This document shows, in pieces, positions 33,230 to 45,249 of a stretch of 64,000 nucleotides of DNA (position 1 is the first letter of the stretch; the number at the start of each line of letters is the position of its first letter). The DNA is from Malus domestica (taxonomy: Eukaryota; Streptophyta; Magnoliopsida; Rosales; Rosaceae): NCBI RefSeq assembly GCF_042453785.1, contig NC_091669.1:35171001-35235000 (forward strand). Direction: 5' to 3'. The notes under the pieces were generated by a model. It did not search any database and was not told the origin of the DNA. It saw nothing but the letters and a program-made list of their open reading frames with translations. The translations under genes and the position numbers were made by a program.

Positions 33230-34900
33230 TCAGGATTTTCTTAACCAAGAGCTAGCTTATGCGGCGAGGCGGTTGCTCAGTTGGCGGCGTTGCTCTCGAA
33301 TGAAGGTGGGAGAGTCCCTTTTATAAAATAAGGGTCCGCTCCTCAGTGCATGAATAATGGGTGCTCTCTAATGAAAGTGAGGGAGTCCCTTTTATAGAAT
33401 AAGGGCTCGATCCTCAGTACATAAATAATTGGCTAAGTCCCCCAAGTATTTTTTATGAGGCCCAGTTGAGGCCTAATATATGGTACATAATGTAGTCCCC
33501 CAAGTCTTCGGTCAATAGAGTATGTTGACTGGAGACTTCAAATTGAATCCATGTATGGGCCGAAGAGGCGGTTGTTCGGATGCGGTATTTGTATACTCTG
33601 CTCTGAAGCTTCGTAGGTAAAACTTTGAAGCTAGAGCTCTGTAAATGAAACTTTTGAAGCTAGAGCTTTTGTAAATGAAGTTTTCGAAGCTAAAACTTTG
33701 TAAATAAAGCTTTTGAAGCTAGAACTTTTGTAAATGAAGTTTTTAAAGGTATAGCTCTATAAATGAAGTTTTTGAAACTAGAGCTTTTGCAAATGAAACT
33801 TTTGAAGCTAGAGCTCTGTAAATGAAGCTTTTGAAGCTGATTGACATGAGTGATGCTCATGAATGTTTATGTTGATTGATATGAGTGATGCTCACCAATG
33901 TTAACATGAGTGATGTTCATGAATGTTTATGTATATGATTGATATGAGTAATGTTCATGAATGTTTATGTATGATTGACATGAGTAATGCTCATGTATAA
34001 TTTGAAGTACTGAGCGTACTTTTGATCACCTGGTTGGTGATAATAGCGACTGGCTGCCGAATAATTTGGAGTACTGAACGTACTTTTGATCACCTGGTTG
34101 ACGATAATAGCGACGGAGTGCTGAATAATTTGGAGTACTAGGCGTACTTTTGATCATCTGGTTGGTGCTATTTTGACCTTATGGACCTTCACCTTCCACA
34201 CAACATTCCAGCCCATTTATTTTGAGCTTTGCCCTTTTTTTTTTATTACCCTCTGATTGGGTTTATACGGATATCTCCGAAAGATACGAAAAATAAATTA
34301 CAACATTCAAAAATAAGAAAAGTAAATCACATCAGGTAAGGTGTTTATTCTTTGCTTTTGCTTTTATCTTTTCCACTGCACCTCTCTTTTGCTTTTGTCG
34401 TTGTCTTTTCCACCGCATCTCTCTCTTTTACTTTTGCTTTCGGCTTTTATTATTCTGTTGCTGCTTGATCTCCCTGCTCCTTGTTTTTGCTTTCTGTATT
34501 CCTTTTCTCTAAAGTGACAACACATGCTTTTCTTGATTGATGTTCCTCTGTTGATGCCTTGAAGAAGACTATCTTCCTCGTCTACTCCATCGCATTTGAT
34601 GGAGTCTCGAAGCTGAACTCTTGAGATCTGTCTGGCATCATCTGACACAAGGACCTTTGGATGGTGGACAGTACATCTCCAGATCTGCTCCTTGGGAGTG
34701 TGGCAAATATGTAATTAGCTGTCAAAGTTCTTGATTCCTCTTATATATGCCCCTTCATCAAAGCTGAAGAGAATCTGGAGCGCCAGAGCCTCGGGAATCT
34801 GGAGCGCCGAGCCTACGGGTCCGCAGGCGACTCAGCTGCAGTACGACGACGAAGCAAAACGATAAATAAGGTCATTGGGAATGAAAAGTAATTTCATTTA
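33230..34900. mobile_element. LARD-like retroelement fragment rich in tandem repeats
   Basis: A mosaic of tandem arrays: two 72-bp units (33286 and 33360), about eight ~30-bp units of GAAGCTAGAGCTTTTGTAAA (33605-33840), degenerate GAGTGATGCTCATGAATG units (33840-33995) and three 63-64-bp units beginning GTACTGAGCGTAC (34008, 34071, 34135). It also holds AGTCCCCCAAGTCTTC (33493), the complement of a motif in the LARD at 4060. No LTRs were identified and it appears truncated on both sides. Confidence 0.45.
34364..34648 (-). other. Possible second retroelement antisense ORF, decayed
   Basis: A 94-codon minus-strand frame, Lys/Arg/Ser-rich at its C-terminus because it crosses a CTTTTG-rich simple repeat. 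A separate ATG at about 34637 in another frame reads PDRSQEFSFETP before a stop, hinting at a one-base break. A clear minus-strand TATA box (GCATATATAAGAGG, about 34740-34753) lies about 110 bases upstream, the same spacing as in the LARD antisense ORF at 4391-5071. Confidence 0.35.
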
Positions 34901-35095
34901 TAACTGATCAGACCTTATAAATCTGATTTGGCAGACGGCTCCTCAGCTTTGCATGGTTGTAAATCTCTCTATTCACCTAATGATTTTCAAAACAAACATC
35001 GTATCACTAATCGAAAATTGTAAATTTTATCTATTTTTTCAAATATTCAATAAACTAAACCATACAAAATTTAAAAATATATGACCCTACGTGAA

Positions 35096-35223
35096 AACAA
35101 TTGATTTGTCTTCACTGTAGAGAGGTTGATCACCACAAGCAGGGTCAATAATGGCCAGCCTCTGATGAGCAAAGAAACAATCTCCATACTGGTACAGGCC
35201 ACTCCAATCAGCTCCACGGTGCT
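35096..35223 (-). pseudogene. Asparagine synthetase, single-exon fragment
   Basis: The minus-strand frame begins HRGADWSGLYQYGD and continues FFAHQRLAIIDPACGDQPLY. This corresponds to the glutaminase domain near the N-terminus of plant glutamine-dependent asparagine synthetase (normally HRGPDWSG). A GT donor follows. Neither the first exon (starting with the catalytic Cys after Met) nor any downstream exon was found nearby, so it is an isolated gene fragment. The flanking ORF at 35224-35485 shows no similarity. Confidence 0.8.
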
Positions 35224-35934
35224 TCAATCCATCAAATTAAAACCTGATTGGTATTGAAAAGGAAACAAAATCCCCCAAAATTTCTGAAATTTAGAGTAGG
35301 ATGGATCGCTTACCTTCACTAAAGCGGAGGAACGTTGGTGGTGCGGATGGACCCGTGGTCTGGCGCGATTTGCTAGATTTGAGAGCGAGAGAAGGCTCTC
35401 CACTGCATTTTCCTGGCATTCCATCATCAAATTGAAGTTCATTTGAATTGATTTCTGCCGAAATTAAAAAAAAATTACTAAACATTTCTAAAAATAAAAG
35501 TAAACTTCAAGCTACAGACAGTTTGACTTGAATGGCTTCAGCTGGAGCTAAGTAGGCTTATAGTGGGTGAATCAAAGGGTTAAAGACACTTTGCCAAAAA
35601 AATAAAAAGGGTTAAAGACATTGCAATTCAGCTTCATACCAAACGATAGACAACGCACGATAGCATGTTGCGAACTAATTATTCAATCGAACTGAAAGGA
35701 AAAGTTGCAGGACAAAGATATTCACCTATCAAAGCAACAAATCCCACAAACCCACATTCACAAATACATATTTCACTGCAAGAAAGAGGCCACACTACTC
35801 TCGTCTTAAACACAAACCTCTTCATCAACTATCACAAATAAGCCACTGTAAAGACTATTTCCACATCACAAATAAAGTACAGGAAGTAAAGCTCATATTT
35901 TTAGCAGAGGTATTTTAACAATTCTGCAAGTGAT

Positions 35935-36056
35935 TGATTGCCCCAGTGGGGAGGGTATTTCTCTTAGCCCCACTGCATCCTGGGTTCAAAGTTCTAACCA
36001 TCCCCCGTCCCCTTGGTGTAGTTTACAGGATAAATACCACGTTTTAATAACTAAGA
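35935..36056 (+). mobile_element. Possible tRNA-derived SINE
   Basis: GCCCCAGTGGGGAGGGTA could be an A-box region and GGGTTCAAAGTTC a B-box, followed by a CCCCCGTCCCCTTGG body. The spacing fits a SINE, but ends and duplication are unclear. Confidence 0.35.
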
Positions 36057-37860
36057 ACATCAATTCTGATCATCCCTACCAGTTTAAGCACGCTAAACAC
36101 CAAATTTAATATGTTCTGTCTTAGGCCACCCAACCCCAGCAGATACTTACACAAAACCCGAGATTATGTTCCTAACGGAAACATTACCTATTTTAGATTT
36201 TCCCATAGCTGGCTGTACAACAACACGCATCATGACAATTCCCTAACCAATATCAACCAAAGGTAATGACCCACTGTCACGTTGTTCTCCAAAATCTTGC
36301 CAAAACTCATCAGTTCCACTTCATTCGGCATCTTCGGCATCAGTCTTGCCTACCAAACAATTAAAAGGGCAATCCAAGAAAATCAAAACAAAGCTGGAAA
36401 CACAGTTGAGGGTACGGTTGAAATCTGGGTTTGATCTTTGGGTTTGGCTAGGATAGCAGAAAAATGAGAGAGAGAGAGCATCTCGGGTTTTTCAGATATA
36501 AGAGGAGCGCCTAGGTTTTACTGTGGATGTCATGGATGGAGGAAGAGAGAGTGGGATAGATACAATCCCCCAAATCGTGCACCCACACTCACCCTGTGCA
36601 AACCCTAGAACGCAGCCCTCACTTTCTCGAAACCCACTCTCAAACCTTAGAATGCAGCACTCTCACTCTCTTAAAACCCACTCTGAATAACACGGATGCA
36701 ACAACCCACCCTCTCCCGCCGTCAGCTTCGGTTCGAAGCTGCTTTGTTTTCACCTAACCTCCAAATCGCGCTCTCCTTCTCTCCCCCCAACGACATCACC
36801 GCTCAATCCCCTCTCTTTCTCTCCCTCGAACTGTACAGCCCCTGTGACTCTGTCTACATGCAAACGCTCTCCTCAACCACTCAGAATGACACCAACACCA
36901 GCCACCCACCCCCAAGCAATCGCAGAAATCCTGTCATCTCTCTCTACAACGGACACCTTGTCTCATCTCTCTCTCTCTCTCTCTCTGCAAATCCCTGAAT
37001 CTGGTAGCCATCGTCTTTCTCTGCAACGAACACCCCCATCTCTCTCTAATCGAAATCCCGCCATATCTCTCTCTCTCTTCGAGTTTCAGGAGGAAATGAG
37101 GGTTTGAGAAGGAAATGGAAAAAGCCGGCTTTTCCATCCCTTCTTCCCTTTCCACGATTATCAACACGTGTGCATCAAGAGCAGCGGTAGAGAGAGTCCA
37201 AAACGTTGTCCATTCGCACAGTGCAATTTCATCTCCTACTCTCTCTGCAAGCATGGTCGCCGTCCATTTGCAGCTCTCGTCTCTCTCCAATCTGTCAGTC
37301 CTTCTGCCCCCTCCCCCTCCCCAACAACAACAGGCCTACTGAAGCAGAAGCAGAAGCAGAAGCCAAAGCCCACATGCATCCCAAATGCTCAAAACCGGTT
37401 TTGTACGATGATGGCAAAACCGTAAATGTAACGAAATTCACCTAGTGGCATAGACGTAAATATATCAAAAGGACGAGGAGGTGGCAATTTTGTAAATAAA
37501 CTGAAATTCACCCAAAGTCACTGTTTATTTGTACAGTGCAATTTCTCCCCCTTCTTTAGACTAAAGTAATAGTACGAGTAGGATACAATGAGTACGTACA
37601 TGGAGTCGATCGTGATGGGATTGAATACCTTCACTTGTATAAATAATGTTTACCAGAAATAAACACAACGCTAATGTGCTATGATTACAAAGGAACACTT
37701 TTGGAAGACAAAAGAAGAAAAATGTATTTTTACAAAGAAGCAAAGCAATGCAAAACAAAACAAAACAAAGCGAACCAGTGGAACTAAAAACGGTGAAAGC
37801 CCTCTACATGTTCTTAACTGAAGGCGAAGAAAAATATACAGCTAACATGATGCTCCGTCC
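36057..37860. other. Intergenic region downstream of BOR; low-complexity CT-rich DNA
   Basis: No confident gene. 36590-37110 is CT-rich with a degenerate duplication (CACTCTC..AAACCCACTCTC, 36620-36690); several overlapping ORFs there are low complexity. A minus-strand frame near 36246-36350 following TTGGTAG could be a decayed terminal exon. 37500-37860 would hold the BOR 3' UTR. Confidence 0.4.
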
Positions 37861-40800
37861 TTAGCGGTTACCAGGACTCTTCCCAAGAATAGAAGAAGGG
37901 CCAGGGGTCCCCGGACTGTGCGACCCTCCTCCGCCAGAAAGAGGACTTCGCTCTCCTCTTAGCTCACTTACGCGAGGACTGAAGGTCTTGTGTGGACTCC
38001 CAAGGATTTCAGGGGCAATTGCTGGTGTTGAAGTAGAGCTTGTGATCTTTGGACTGCTGACATGCCTAAACTCACCTCGGCTTCTGGTCATAACTTCGTC
38101 TAATATTTCTGCATCCCCTGCGCAGGAAGCTCCAGCTCCCAACTCTCTCTCCTGTTTCATTCCAAATACATCAAACACAACATTAATATTGATTCACATT
38201 TGACTCATGTATTAAAATTCATTAGCTATAAATAAGACGGTGAAATTTTCTTTTTGTCGCACAGCCTGTCATGTTATGTCGCCATACGTTTATATGCTAA
38301 AAAGGAAAGTGAGTTTTACCGTTGCAAGGTTATATGTTAAAGCCGGAGCCTCTTCGTACTCTGCTGCATCCAAATCCTGAAGGTGTGCTCCTTTGAAAAA
38401 CTTGGGGAGTATGTATTGCCTCACAGGAACCAAGAGCATGATCATCATTGGAAACATAACCCCAGCAATTGGAACCCAAGTAAGCCCAAAACATACAAGC
38501 AGGTACAGAGTTTGGAAAACTGTGAACATCGCGATTGACTTGAAAGGCACAGTTTCTACAAAAGTGGCGTGATTATCCTCGAGGACTCTGCAGGATGATG
38601 AAATGCCATATATGAGGAGGAAGTAAAGTTAAACATGTATGAAACAAGTGAAAGAAGATTTGATTTGAGGGTTTACTTGAATCTTCTACTTGGAGCTGTA
38701 AAGAGCAATAAAATCCTTTCCCAAAATTGGTTACCGGGTAAGCTTTCAATGGCCATGAAGGCAAAGTATCCCCAAAGGACTGAAGTTGGGATTCTTTTGA
38801 GGATAGGCATAGCTGCAACACATCCCCCCACCAATACCGCTTGAAGCAGGTTACTGAGACGCTGCTCCTTCACCTCAACTGGCAATAGATCATCAATCTC
38901 TTTCTCAATATCAAATACTGTCTGATCAACTGGTGCATCAATATAATTTCCCATACTTGAAGCTGCCTGGATGGTTGATTCTTTTAATTCATTCAGTCCC
39001 TGCAATACAAAAGTGTTTCAATTAAAGCACGATGATCACCTGGTAATTAATGTCATCGAAATGTTCTAAACTGCGGCCTTGTTTCCATTGCAAGTCAAAG
39101 CCACATGTTTAATATATCAAAAAACTTGAAAATCAAAATATGTGTTCTTGTCATACTCGAGATGAGGCCTCCTGGTAAACCAAAGGAGTCTGCATTTGTT
39201 GATAGGCATCTTGCATATTTCCATACAGTTGTCCCAAGCTAGCATTATTTCTCATACTTGTGCGTGCTGTTGCTACAAGACGATTACGAAGCAACTGCAC
39301 AAGTATACATCATTATGATCAGAAAACAGAAAAACTGACGATTGCAGAAACATAACAAAAGGATACAATGGAAGGAAAAAAAATTAGATAAAGAAAAGGT
39401 TTTTTGTGATTACCTGGTGTTTAAGAGTAGCTAAACTTTTTGTATGCATTGGAGACTGTGGGATGACTCCATTTGATGGAGGAATTCCAAGCAGACCACA
39501 CATTAAAGTCTGCCATGAAAAAGCAAGAGAGTTATATAAGGTCGCTTACGGAAAAGGAAAAGTTGAATGCGAGGAAGGATCAATTTGCTTTGCATACCAG
39601 AAACCCCAAAAGAAGCAAGTCATAATGGTAAGAGGATGGCTTTCTTAAGTTGAACTCTTTCTGCTGAGATAGTTGGGATGCTACACTGTGATCAAAATAG
39701 TAGAGCACCGCGATCATCGTTGCTGGAATGAAAGCTCCAATGATATAGAGGACTGGAACATTGAGCATGTCCTGTGATATGATTCCAATTATAAACCAGT
39801 AAACATCAGCTTAATTTATCTTCTTAATTTACTGAAACTAATTACAGAATTGAATTCGGAAGACATGCCTTAATGACAGTCCAATTTTCATATGCACCAG
39901 GTGACCATGGATTTGGGCTAAAAAGGCGCCTTGGGATGCCGCGTGGAACACTACTAGTTGGAATGTAAGACACACCAGTCCACACTAGAACCATAAGTGG
40001 CACACCATAGTCTGCTACAAAGCTTCTTAGCCAACCTACAACACCAAAAAGCGCCGCATTACATAAAATCAAACTACATTCTATACATGCTTGCTTTCGT
40101 AATTAACACGGGAGATGACAATTAGTGGCACATCATATTAGTCTTACCAGTGCCATAGCGCCATGACCTTGCTTTCCTGCTTTTTAATGCTGTGAGAAGA
40201 AGGCCAAATGACAACACCAAAGCAAACATTCCATTTGCAAACCTCCATGAAGGTATAAATTGTAGTAAACTAGTGTCTTCTCTTTCTGGTAAGCGAAACT
40301 CATCCACAAGTCCCTACAAAATCAGACCACCCAAAAAATGCCCCAGTTCAAGTTTTCATTTTTCATGTTTTTCTAAGGACATTAATGTTATTAGCTCAAA
40401 ATATCCATCCTGCACTCCAATTTTTGTCTTTTAATATTTGTGAGAAGGAGAAATGAGTGGTAACCGGTAGACCTATTTGATAACCATTTTGTTTGTAGTT
40501 TTTAGTTGGAAATAAAGAGAGAATACAAGGAAGAAGGGAGGGGATGAATAAGGATTGAAGAAAGAAGTGTATATGGAAAATCCAACATGAAAACAAAAAT
40601 CCAAAAATAGAGAGAATTTTAAGTAGGTGTTCTTTACTCGAACGACAAGCAATATTCTATTCTAATCTAAACTAAAGAAAGATGAAAGAGTTTGAATCTA
40701 GGACATAGTGGGTTGAAGAAAAATTCCCTAATTCCCGGAGCAATTCACTGCATGCAAGTAGGTATTTTTTTTATCTAATTTCTAGTGTCCATTTTATATA

Positions 40801-42877
40801 TCATTTCATGTGTATTTCTCCTTCCTCCCTTCCACCACACCCCTCTACGTTCTTGATTCGTCTATCCTTCCATCAATTTTCTCTTTATATCTAGTGAAAA
40901 CAAAATAAAAGACAAAATTATCATCAAATAAACCCTACAATTTTTTTAATACAAGACTCAGAACACCCATACGTAAATTAAAATAAGAGGTGGCGGTGGA
41001 AAGAGTTAAAGACGGTGAGGTCACTGAGGTGGGGGAGAAGTAGAACCTAAAAAATGATATCCCTTTGTTTATTTACTATTTCTTTCGTCAACCAATCTAT
41101 GGAGTGACATTTTCTAATATTCTAAGGTTCATCATGTGACCAAAACATTATTGAATAGAAAAATAAATAATAAATAATAAATAATAATAATAATAATAAT
41201 TAGGTAAGAAGAAATTATACTTTAATGGCTTGCTGCATGAAGAGCATAGCAATAAGTAGACCAAACAACTCCCCAGCCACTCTTGTAAACCTATTTATTA
41301 TGGAACAAGCGCCTAATATTGCCAATAAGAACAGTAAACCAGCTGTCCATACACATACCCTACAAAATTCAGTATTCCCCACAATATCAGGGTTAGTCAA
41401 ACAACTTCAAACAAACAATTAGAAGGCAAATTCATGGAATTCGACCAAAAGCACACATGCGAAGAGAAGAGAACTCGAGAGTCGAGACCTTAAAAAAAAT
41501 TAGGAATATAAAGGCTTACCATGCGGACCATGCTAGAAAGAGCTTTGGACCCAAGTCCTTACGTTCTTTGACAAAATTGAACATGAAGGTGTACATGATT
41601 ACAGTAGGCTCGGCCACACCCAATATCAGCAAGGGTTGACCTCCGACGATGGAATGTATGATCCCACAAACTGCCGTCGATACTAAGGTTTGCACTGCTG
41701 TCAAAACTCCATCTGCATACAGTATAATTTGATTAATTAATTAATTAATTAACTAACTGGAAATGTCAAGGAGATCATCTTTTGAGACTGTAAATCTAGT
41801 AATGTGGTAGTTAATAGTTAATTTTCAGTTTTAATGATGTAAAAGAAAGAATTTATCTATCAACTGTCACATCATATCGTTTACACATATAATCTAAAAG
41901 GAAGTTCTCCCGAATATCACCCTAACTAATTAGTTCACATGCCAGCCAATACCTATTATAGAAGAAAGAAAAAAACAGTTTAATATTCACACACTATATT
42001 ATTTTTCTCTGTCATTCTCCCTTGAATCCCTTCCTACCTTTTGTTTTCCATACCAACTAACAAGTTGTTAATATAGTGATCGAAAAGGCTAGCTCAAGGT
42101 GCAAGTAAACTATCTTGAAATGTGAGACCTTTAGAGAACAACAATAAATATTATATCATTGTGCCTTTCAAGTTAAAAAGGAATTACTATTGTTGTGAAT
42201 TGGAAATCTAACACTGCAATTATTAGCGAAAAGTTTCAAATTCAACTATCATGACGAGAATATTAAATTATGACTAATTTATTGTGTGAGTTAACCAAAT
42301 CGTCACTTTGAATACGGTTGTGCAGAAACAAGTAAAAATAAATAAATAAATTCAAGACTTGGAGTTGGAGCAGTTGATGAGTCGCAAAACATACCAGTAC
42401 TTCGATCCAATTGTTCACCAAATGAAATGACTGGGATTGCAGAAGCAAAAAATATGTAGGTTGTAGGAGCCAAAATTCTGAAAAAACCAATATCAACATA
42501 AGTTTGCATTTGATTCAACATAAAGGGAAAAAAAAGGATATTGCATGAGTTGACGGAGAAATATTTTATGTACCGAAACACGACTTGGTACACCAAATGC
42601 TTAATTTAAGATGTAATGACATTTAATGTAATGAACTATATTTTCAAAACAATAAAAAATCTCTCGAGTTGATGGGAAGTGATTTCCGCATGTTCATTAT
42701 GTTCTTTCATGGCACTCCTCGCTTTATTTTTTACTTTTGTATTTGAGTAAATGAATGTATATGTAGTATATACCTGAATCCAGCTTTAAAGCCCCCAGTC
42801 CAGTCTTCCTTGTAGCACTTCAATCTTCCTCTGAGATCATTCTTGATTCCCCGCAAAGGCACAAATGTCTCTTCCAT
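37861..42877 (-). CDS. BOR1: Boron (borate) efflux transporter, BOR family, 12 exons
   Basis: Exports borate across the plasma membrane; SLC4-like family. Exons on the minus strand: 42877-42774, 42477-42395, 41712-41520, 41359-41221, 40313-40148, 40035-39869, 39771-39598, 39509-39414, 39294-39157, 38999-38677, 38587-38320 and 38151-37861. Together they give 2142 bases, 713 codons plus stop, close to the ~704 residues of Arabidopsis BOR1. It starts [17 protein letters not shown], followed by multiple membrane segments (e.g. [17 protein letters not shown]). A cytosolic loop and C-terminal Ser/Pro-rich tail end the protein. All introns are GT-AG except the one after exon 6, which starts GC. Every exon keeps frame, so the gene appears functional. 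The exact BOR paralogue is uncertain. A broken partial copy lies at 29011-29720. Confidence 0.93.
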
Positions 42878-42956
42878 GCTTCTGTCTCTGATGTCTGATC
42901 GGTATTACCGATTTCCTTGAGTAAAATAGAGATAGCCTCCCTCCACTGAAAAATTG

Positions 42957-42995
42957 CTAACAGTTTGCAGCAAGCAGGGGGCAAGAGATTGCCAT
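42957..42995 (-). promoter_or_regulatory. Candidate uORF (12 codons) upstream of BOR
   Basis: An ATG at 42995 opens a 12-codon frame ending TAG at 42957, 80 bases before the BOR start codon. Whether it lies in the transcript is not shown. Upstream ORFs are known to restrain BOR1 translation in Arabidopsis at high boron. Confidence 0.45.
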
Positions 42996-43029
42996 AACTT
43001 GAACTGGCTATCAAAGTAACCACCTAAGT

Positions 43030-43035
43030 TTACAT
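43030..43035 (-). promoter_or_regulatory. AUG-stop (ATGTAA) upstream of BOR
   Basis: ATGTAA on the minus strand, about 153 bases upstream of the BOR ATG. AUGUAA is the minimal uORF known to mediate boron-dependent ribosome stalling and mRNA decay in Arabidopsis NIP5;1. Presence in the BOR transcript is unproven, and a six-base match can occur by chance. Confidence 0.4.
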
Positions 43036-43224
43036 GGTCTGGGATTTTTTACCAGATTCAACCAATGCAGTGTGGAGAGAAAGGAAGGAGGGTGGACCAA
43101 ATGGGGAAATTAGAAAGAGCTAGCAAAGCAGAGTCAATAGTGGTGGTAATTCGGAAGAGAAAGAGAATTAAGTTGAGAATCTTGAGATAAGAGGAGAAGT
43201 GGTCTGGGATGTCTAAATATATAA

Positions 43225-44708
43225 GATTGAAAAAAGTTAACTACACTCACCCCTTAAGTTTATCGAGTTTTCATAAAAATTTCTTACGTTTGAGATATTG
43301 CACTGACACCCTTTAAATTTTAATTTACTTTCAAATAACTCCTTGAGTAAAAAGCCTAATAATAAATAGACAACTTGACCCTTATTAATTACTTAAAACT
43401 AATAAACAAAAGCTTTTATAATTATATAATATAAAAAAAGAAGCTGCTATTGGCACTCAAAAAATCTAATTGTATATTCTTCATAAGAATATTTTTCTTT
43501 CTAAATATAGAAAGTTTAAAGTGCACAATTAGATTTTTGGAATGACAATAACAGTTCCCAAAAAAAATTATAAAACATTAAACACTAAAAAAATGACAAG
43601 AAGTTCTTCTTTCTCTAGTTGTATTTTTTCCATCTCATGTCTTGCGACTCTTTCCTCGGCTACATTGTATTCTACACCTCTTACCACCGAGCCTCGAGAT
43701 GACATTGTTCTCCACCGCCATGCTCATGACGCCCCTCCTCCCCTGCAGGAACAAGTACTTCTTCGCCCTCTCATTCAGATGATGGCAGCACCTCTACCCC
43801 CAAGACGACACTGATCGCAACATCAACCCGAGGGTTTTGAATGTAATTTTATTTCTACTTTTGATTTCTCGGGGCCGTCCTAAGACAATATACCGCTAAG
43901 TTGTTGCCCTAAATTTTCAATTGGTGGATACAAAACCAAATACCTTCTTTTCAATCGTTCATAGACATAAATTGTCATCGTCGTCATCCGTGAAAACTGA
44001 ATCCAAAGTGAATCTCAAAGTCAATTTACTAGAACCTACACAAGGAACCGCAGAGGCACCGAATCCGTCTTCTGGTAAGACACGACAGCGCCGACGTAAA
44101 CAAATTTATGGGCTTGGTGAGATCAACGACCATACCATCTCTCCTGCTGACGTTTTGATTTTTAATTTTTGTTTTTTTACTATTAATGTTTTAATTTGAA
44201 ATTCTTTTTCTATATCTAAACTACATTAATAAAATCTTCTTTATCTACCAAAAAAGGATAAAAAGATAATTTTGTCTTTTACAACAAAACAAAATTATGG
44301 GCAATAAACTAAATTTTACAGTGCTTTTTTCCAAGGCCTTATTTAAGGGTGATCCTAACATCCTCTAATTTTGAAAAATAAATATAAAAAAGAAAACTTA
44401 TTTCTTTAATCCACATTCCTTTTTTTTCCCTTTCTCCTTCCCATTATAAAATAAAAATAAAAATTATTTTCACACACAAAGTGTGGGGCATCTGCCAGTA
44501 TTTATAAATAAAAAAATTCTTATTCCACAAAAATTAGAGTTTTTCTTTAATTATAAGGGTAAATTAGTAAATTTGTAAGAAATTTTTTTACTCAAGGGGT
44601 TATATGAAATGAAATTAAAACATTAGGAGTGTTAGTGTAATATATCAAACGTGAGAAAATTTTGTGAAAACTCAACAAACTTCAGGGGTGTTAATATTAT
44701 TAATCCAA
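43225..44708. mobile_element. Long-TIR (MULE-like) element
   Basis: About 115 bp at the left (CCCCTTAAGTTTATCGAG..ACTCCTTGAGTAAAAAG, about 43250-43352) match the reverse complement of the right (CCCCTGAAGTTTGTTGAG..ACCCCTTGAGTAAAAA, about 44587-44688). The interior has no transposase; two ORFs (43542-43814, 43921-44199) are Ser/Pro/Arg-rich and could be captured host sequence. Long TIRs suggest Mutator-like; the target duplication is unresolved. A smaller MITE is nested within. Confidence 0.6.
43442..43562. mobile_element. Nested ~120-bp MITE
   Basis: Inverted ends: GCTGCTATTGGCACTCAAAAA left and, reverse complemented, ACTGTTATTGTCATTCCAAA right, each followed by AATCTAATTGT. It lies inside the long-TIR element. 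Confidence 0.55.
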
Positions 44709-45096
44709 TTAAAAAAAGTTTGGAAAATGGCACGTCGTTATGACATTTTTCTTTAAGAGTAGTGCTATGAACACATTCATTTTTAATTTTCACATATCGT
44801 TGATTAATTTCTTTTAGTTGATCTTCTTCAATTCATTAGGCATCGCTGAAATCATATGAACCTCTTTATAAAATAATTTAAAGGTATGGCTTGTATTGGA
44901 AAAAAATTAGAAGACAAAAAGCAGGTGATGAGGGGAGACAGAATTTGCGGGTCAGAAGGGAATAATGGAGGTGAATCTCACTGTCATTACCTAGGAGAGA
45001 GGAGATTACACTAAACAATTATAGAGACAGTTAATCTCCCATCATCTTTCACGCTTCTCTACTTGTCTTGTGTGGTCCTTTCCCTCCCTCCCTCCC
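44709..45096. other. Intergenic, nothing recognised
   Basis: AT-rich sequence without a credible ORF, RNA gene or repeat structure beyond homopolymer runs. Confidence 0.4.
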
Positions 45097-45249
45097 GGAA
45101 TTGGATCCTCTCCGAGGCAAATCCTCGGATCCTCAGGATCCATTAACACGGAGATCCCTTTAAAATTATAATAATTGTAGCAGTTGGATTTTGATCCAAC
45201 GGTCGTGTTAGAGGATTCCGAGGATTTGTCTCGGAGAGGATCCAATTCC
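45097..45249. mobile_element. MITE (GGAATTGGATCC family)
   Basis: A 153-bp palindromic element with inverted ends GGAATTGGATCCTCTCCGAG / GGAATTGGATCCTCTCCGAG (right end reverse complemented). It is flanked by CTCCCTCCC on both sides, consistent with a 9-bp duplication, although the flank is low complexity. Confidence 0.75.

Noticed and set aside
37115-37342. 75-codon ORF resembling the start of an organelle-targeted protein
   Set aside because: Ends in a poly-Gln/Pro low-complexity stretch with no continuation or conserved motif.
36696-37445. Cluster of Ser/Pro-rich ORFs
   Set aside because: Products of CT-rich low-complexity DNA in several frames on both strands; no domain or splice logic.
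42820-43023. 67-codon minus-strand ORF upstream of BOR as a long uORF
   Set aside because: The nominal first codon is GTG, not ATG; the only ATGs in the region are the AUG-stop and the 12-codon uORF.
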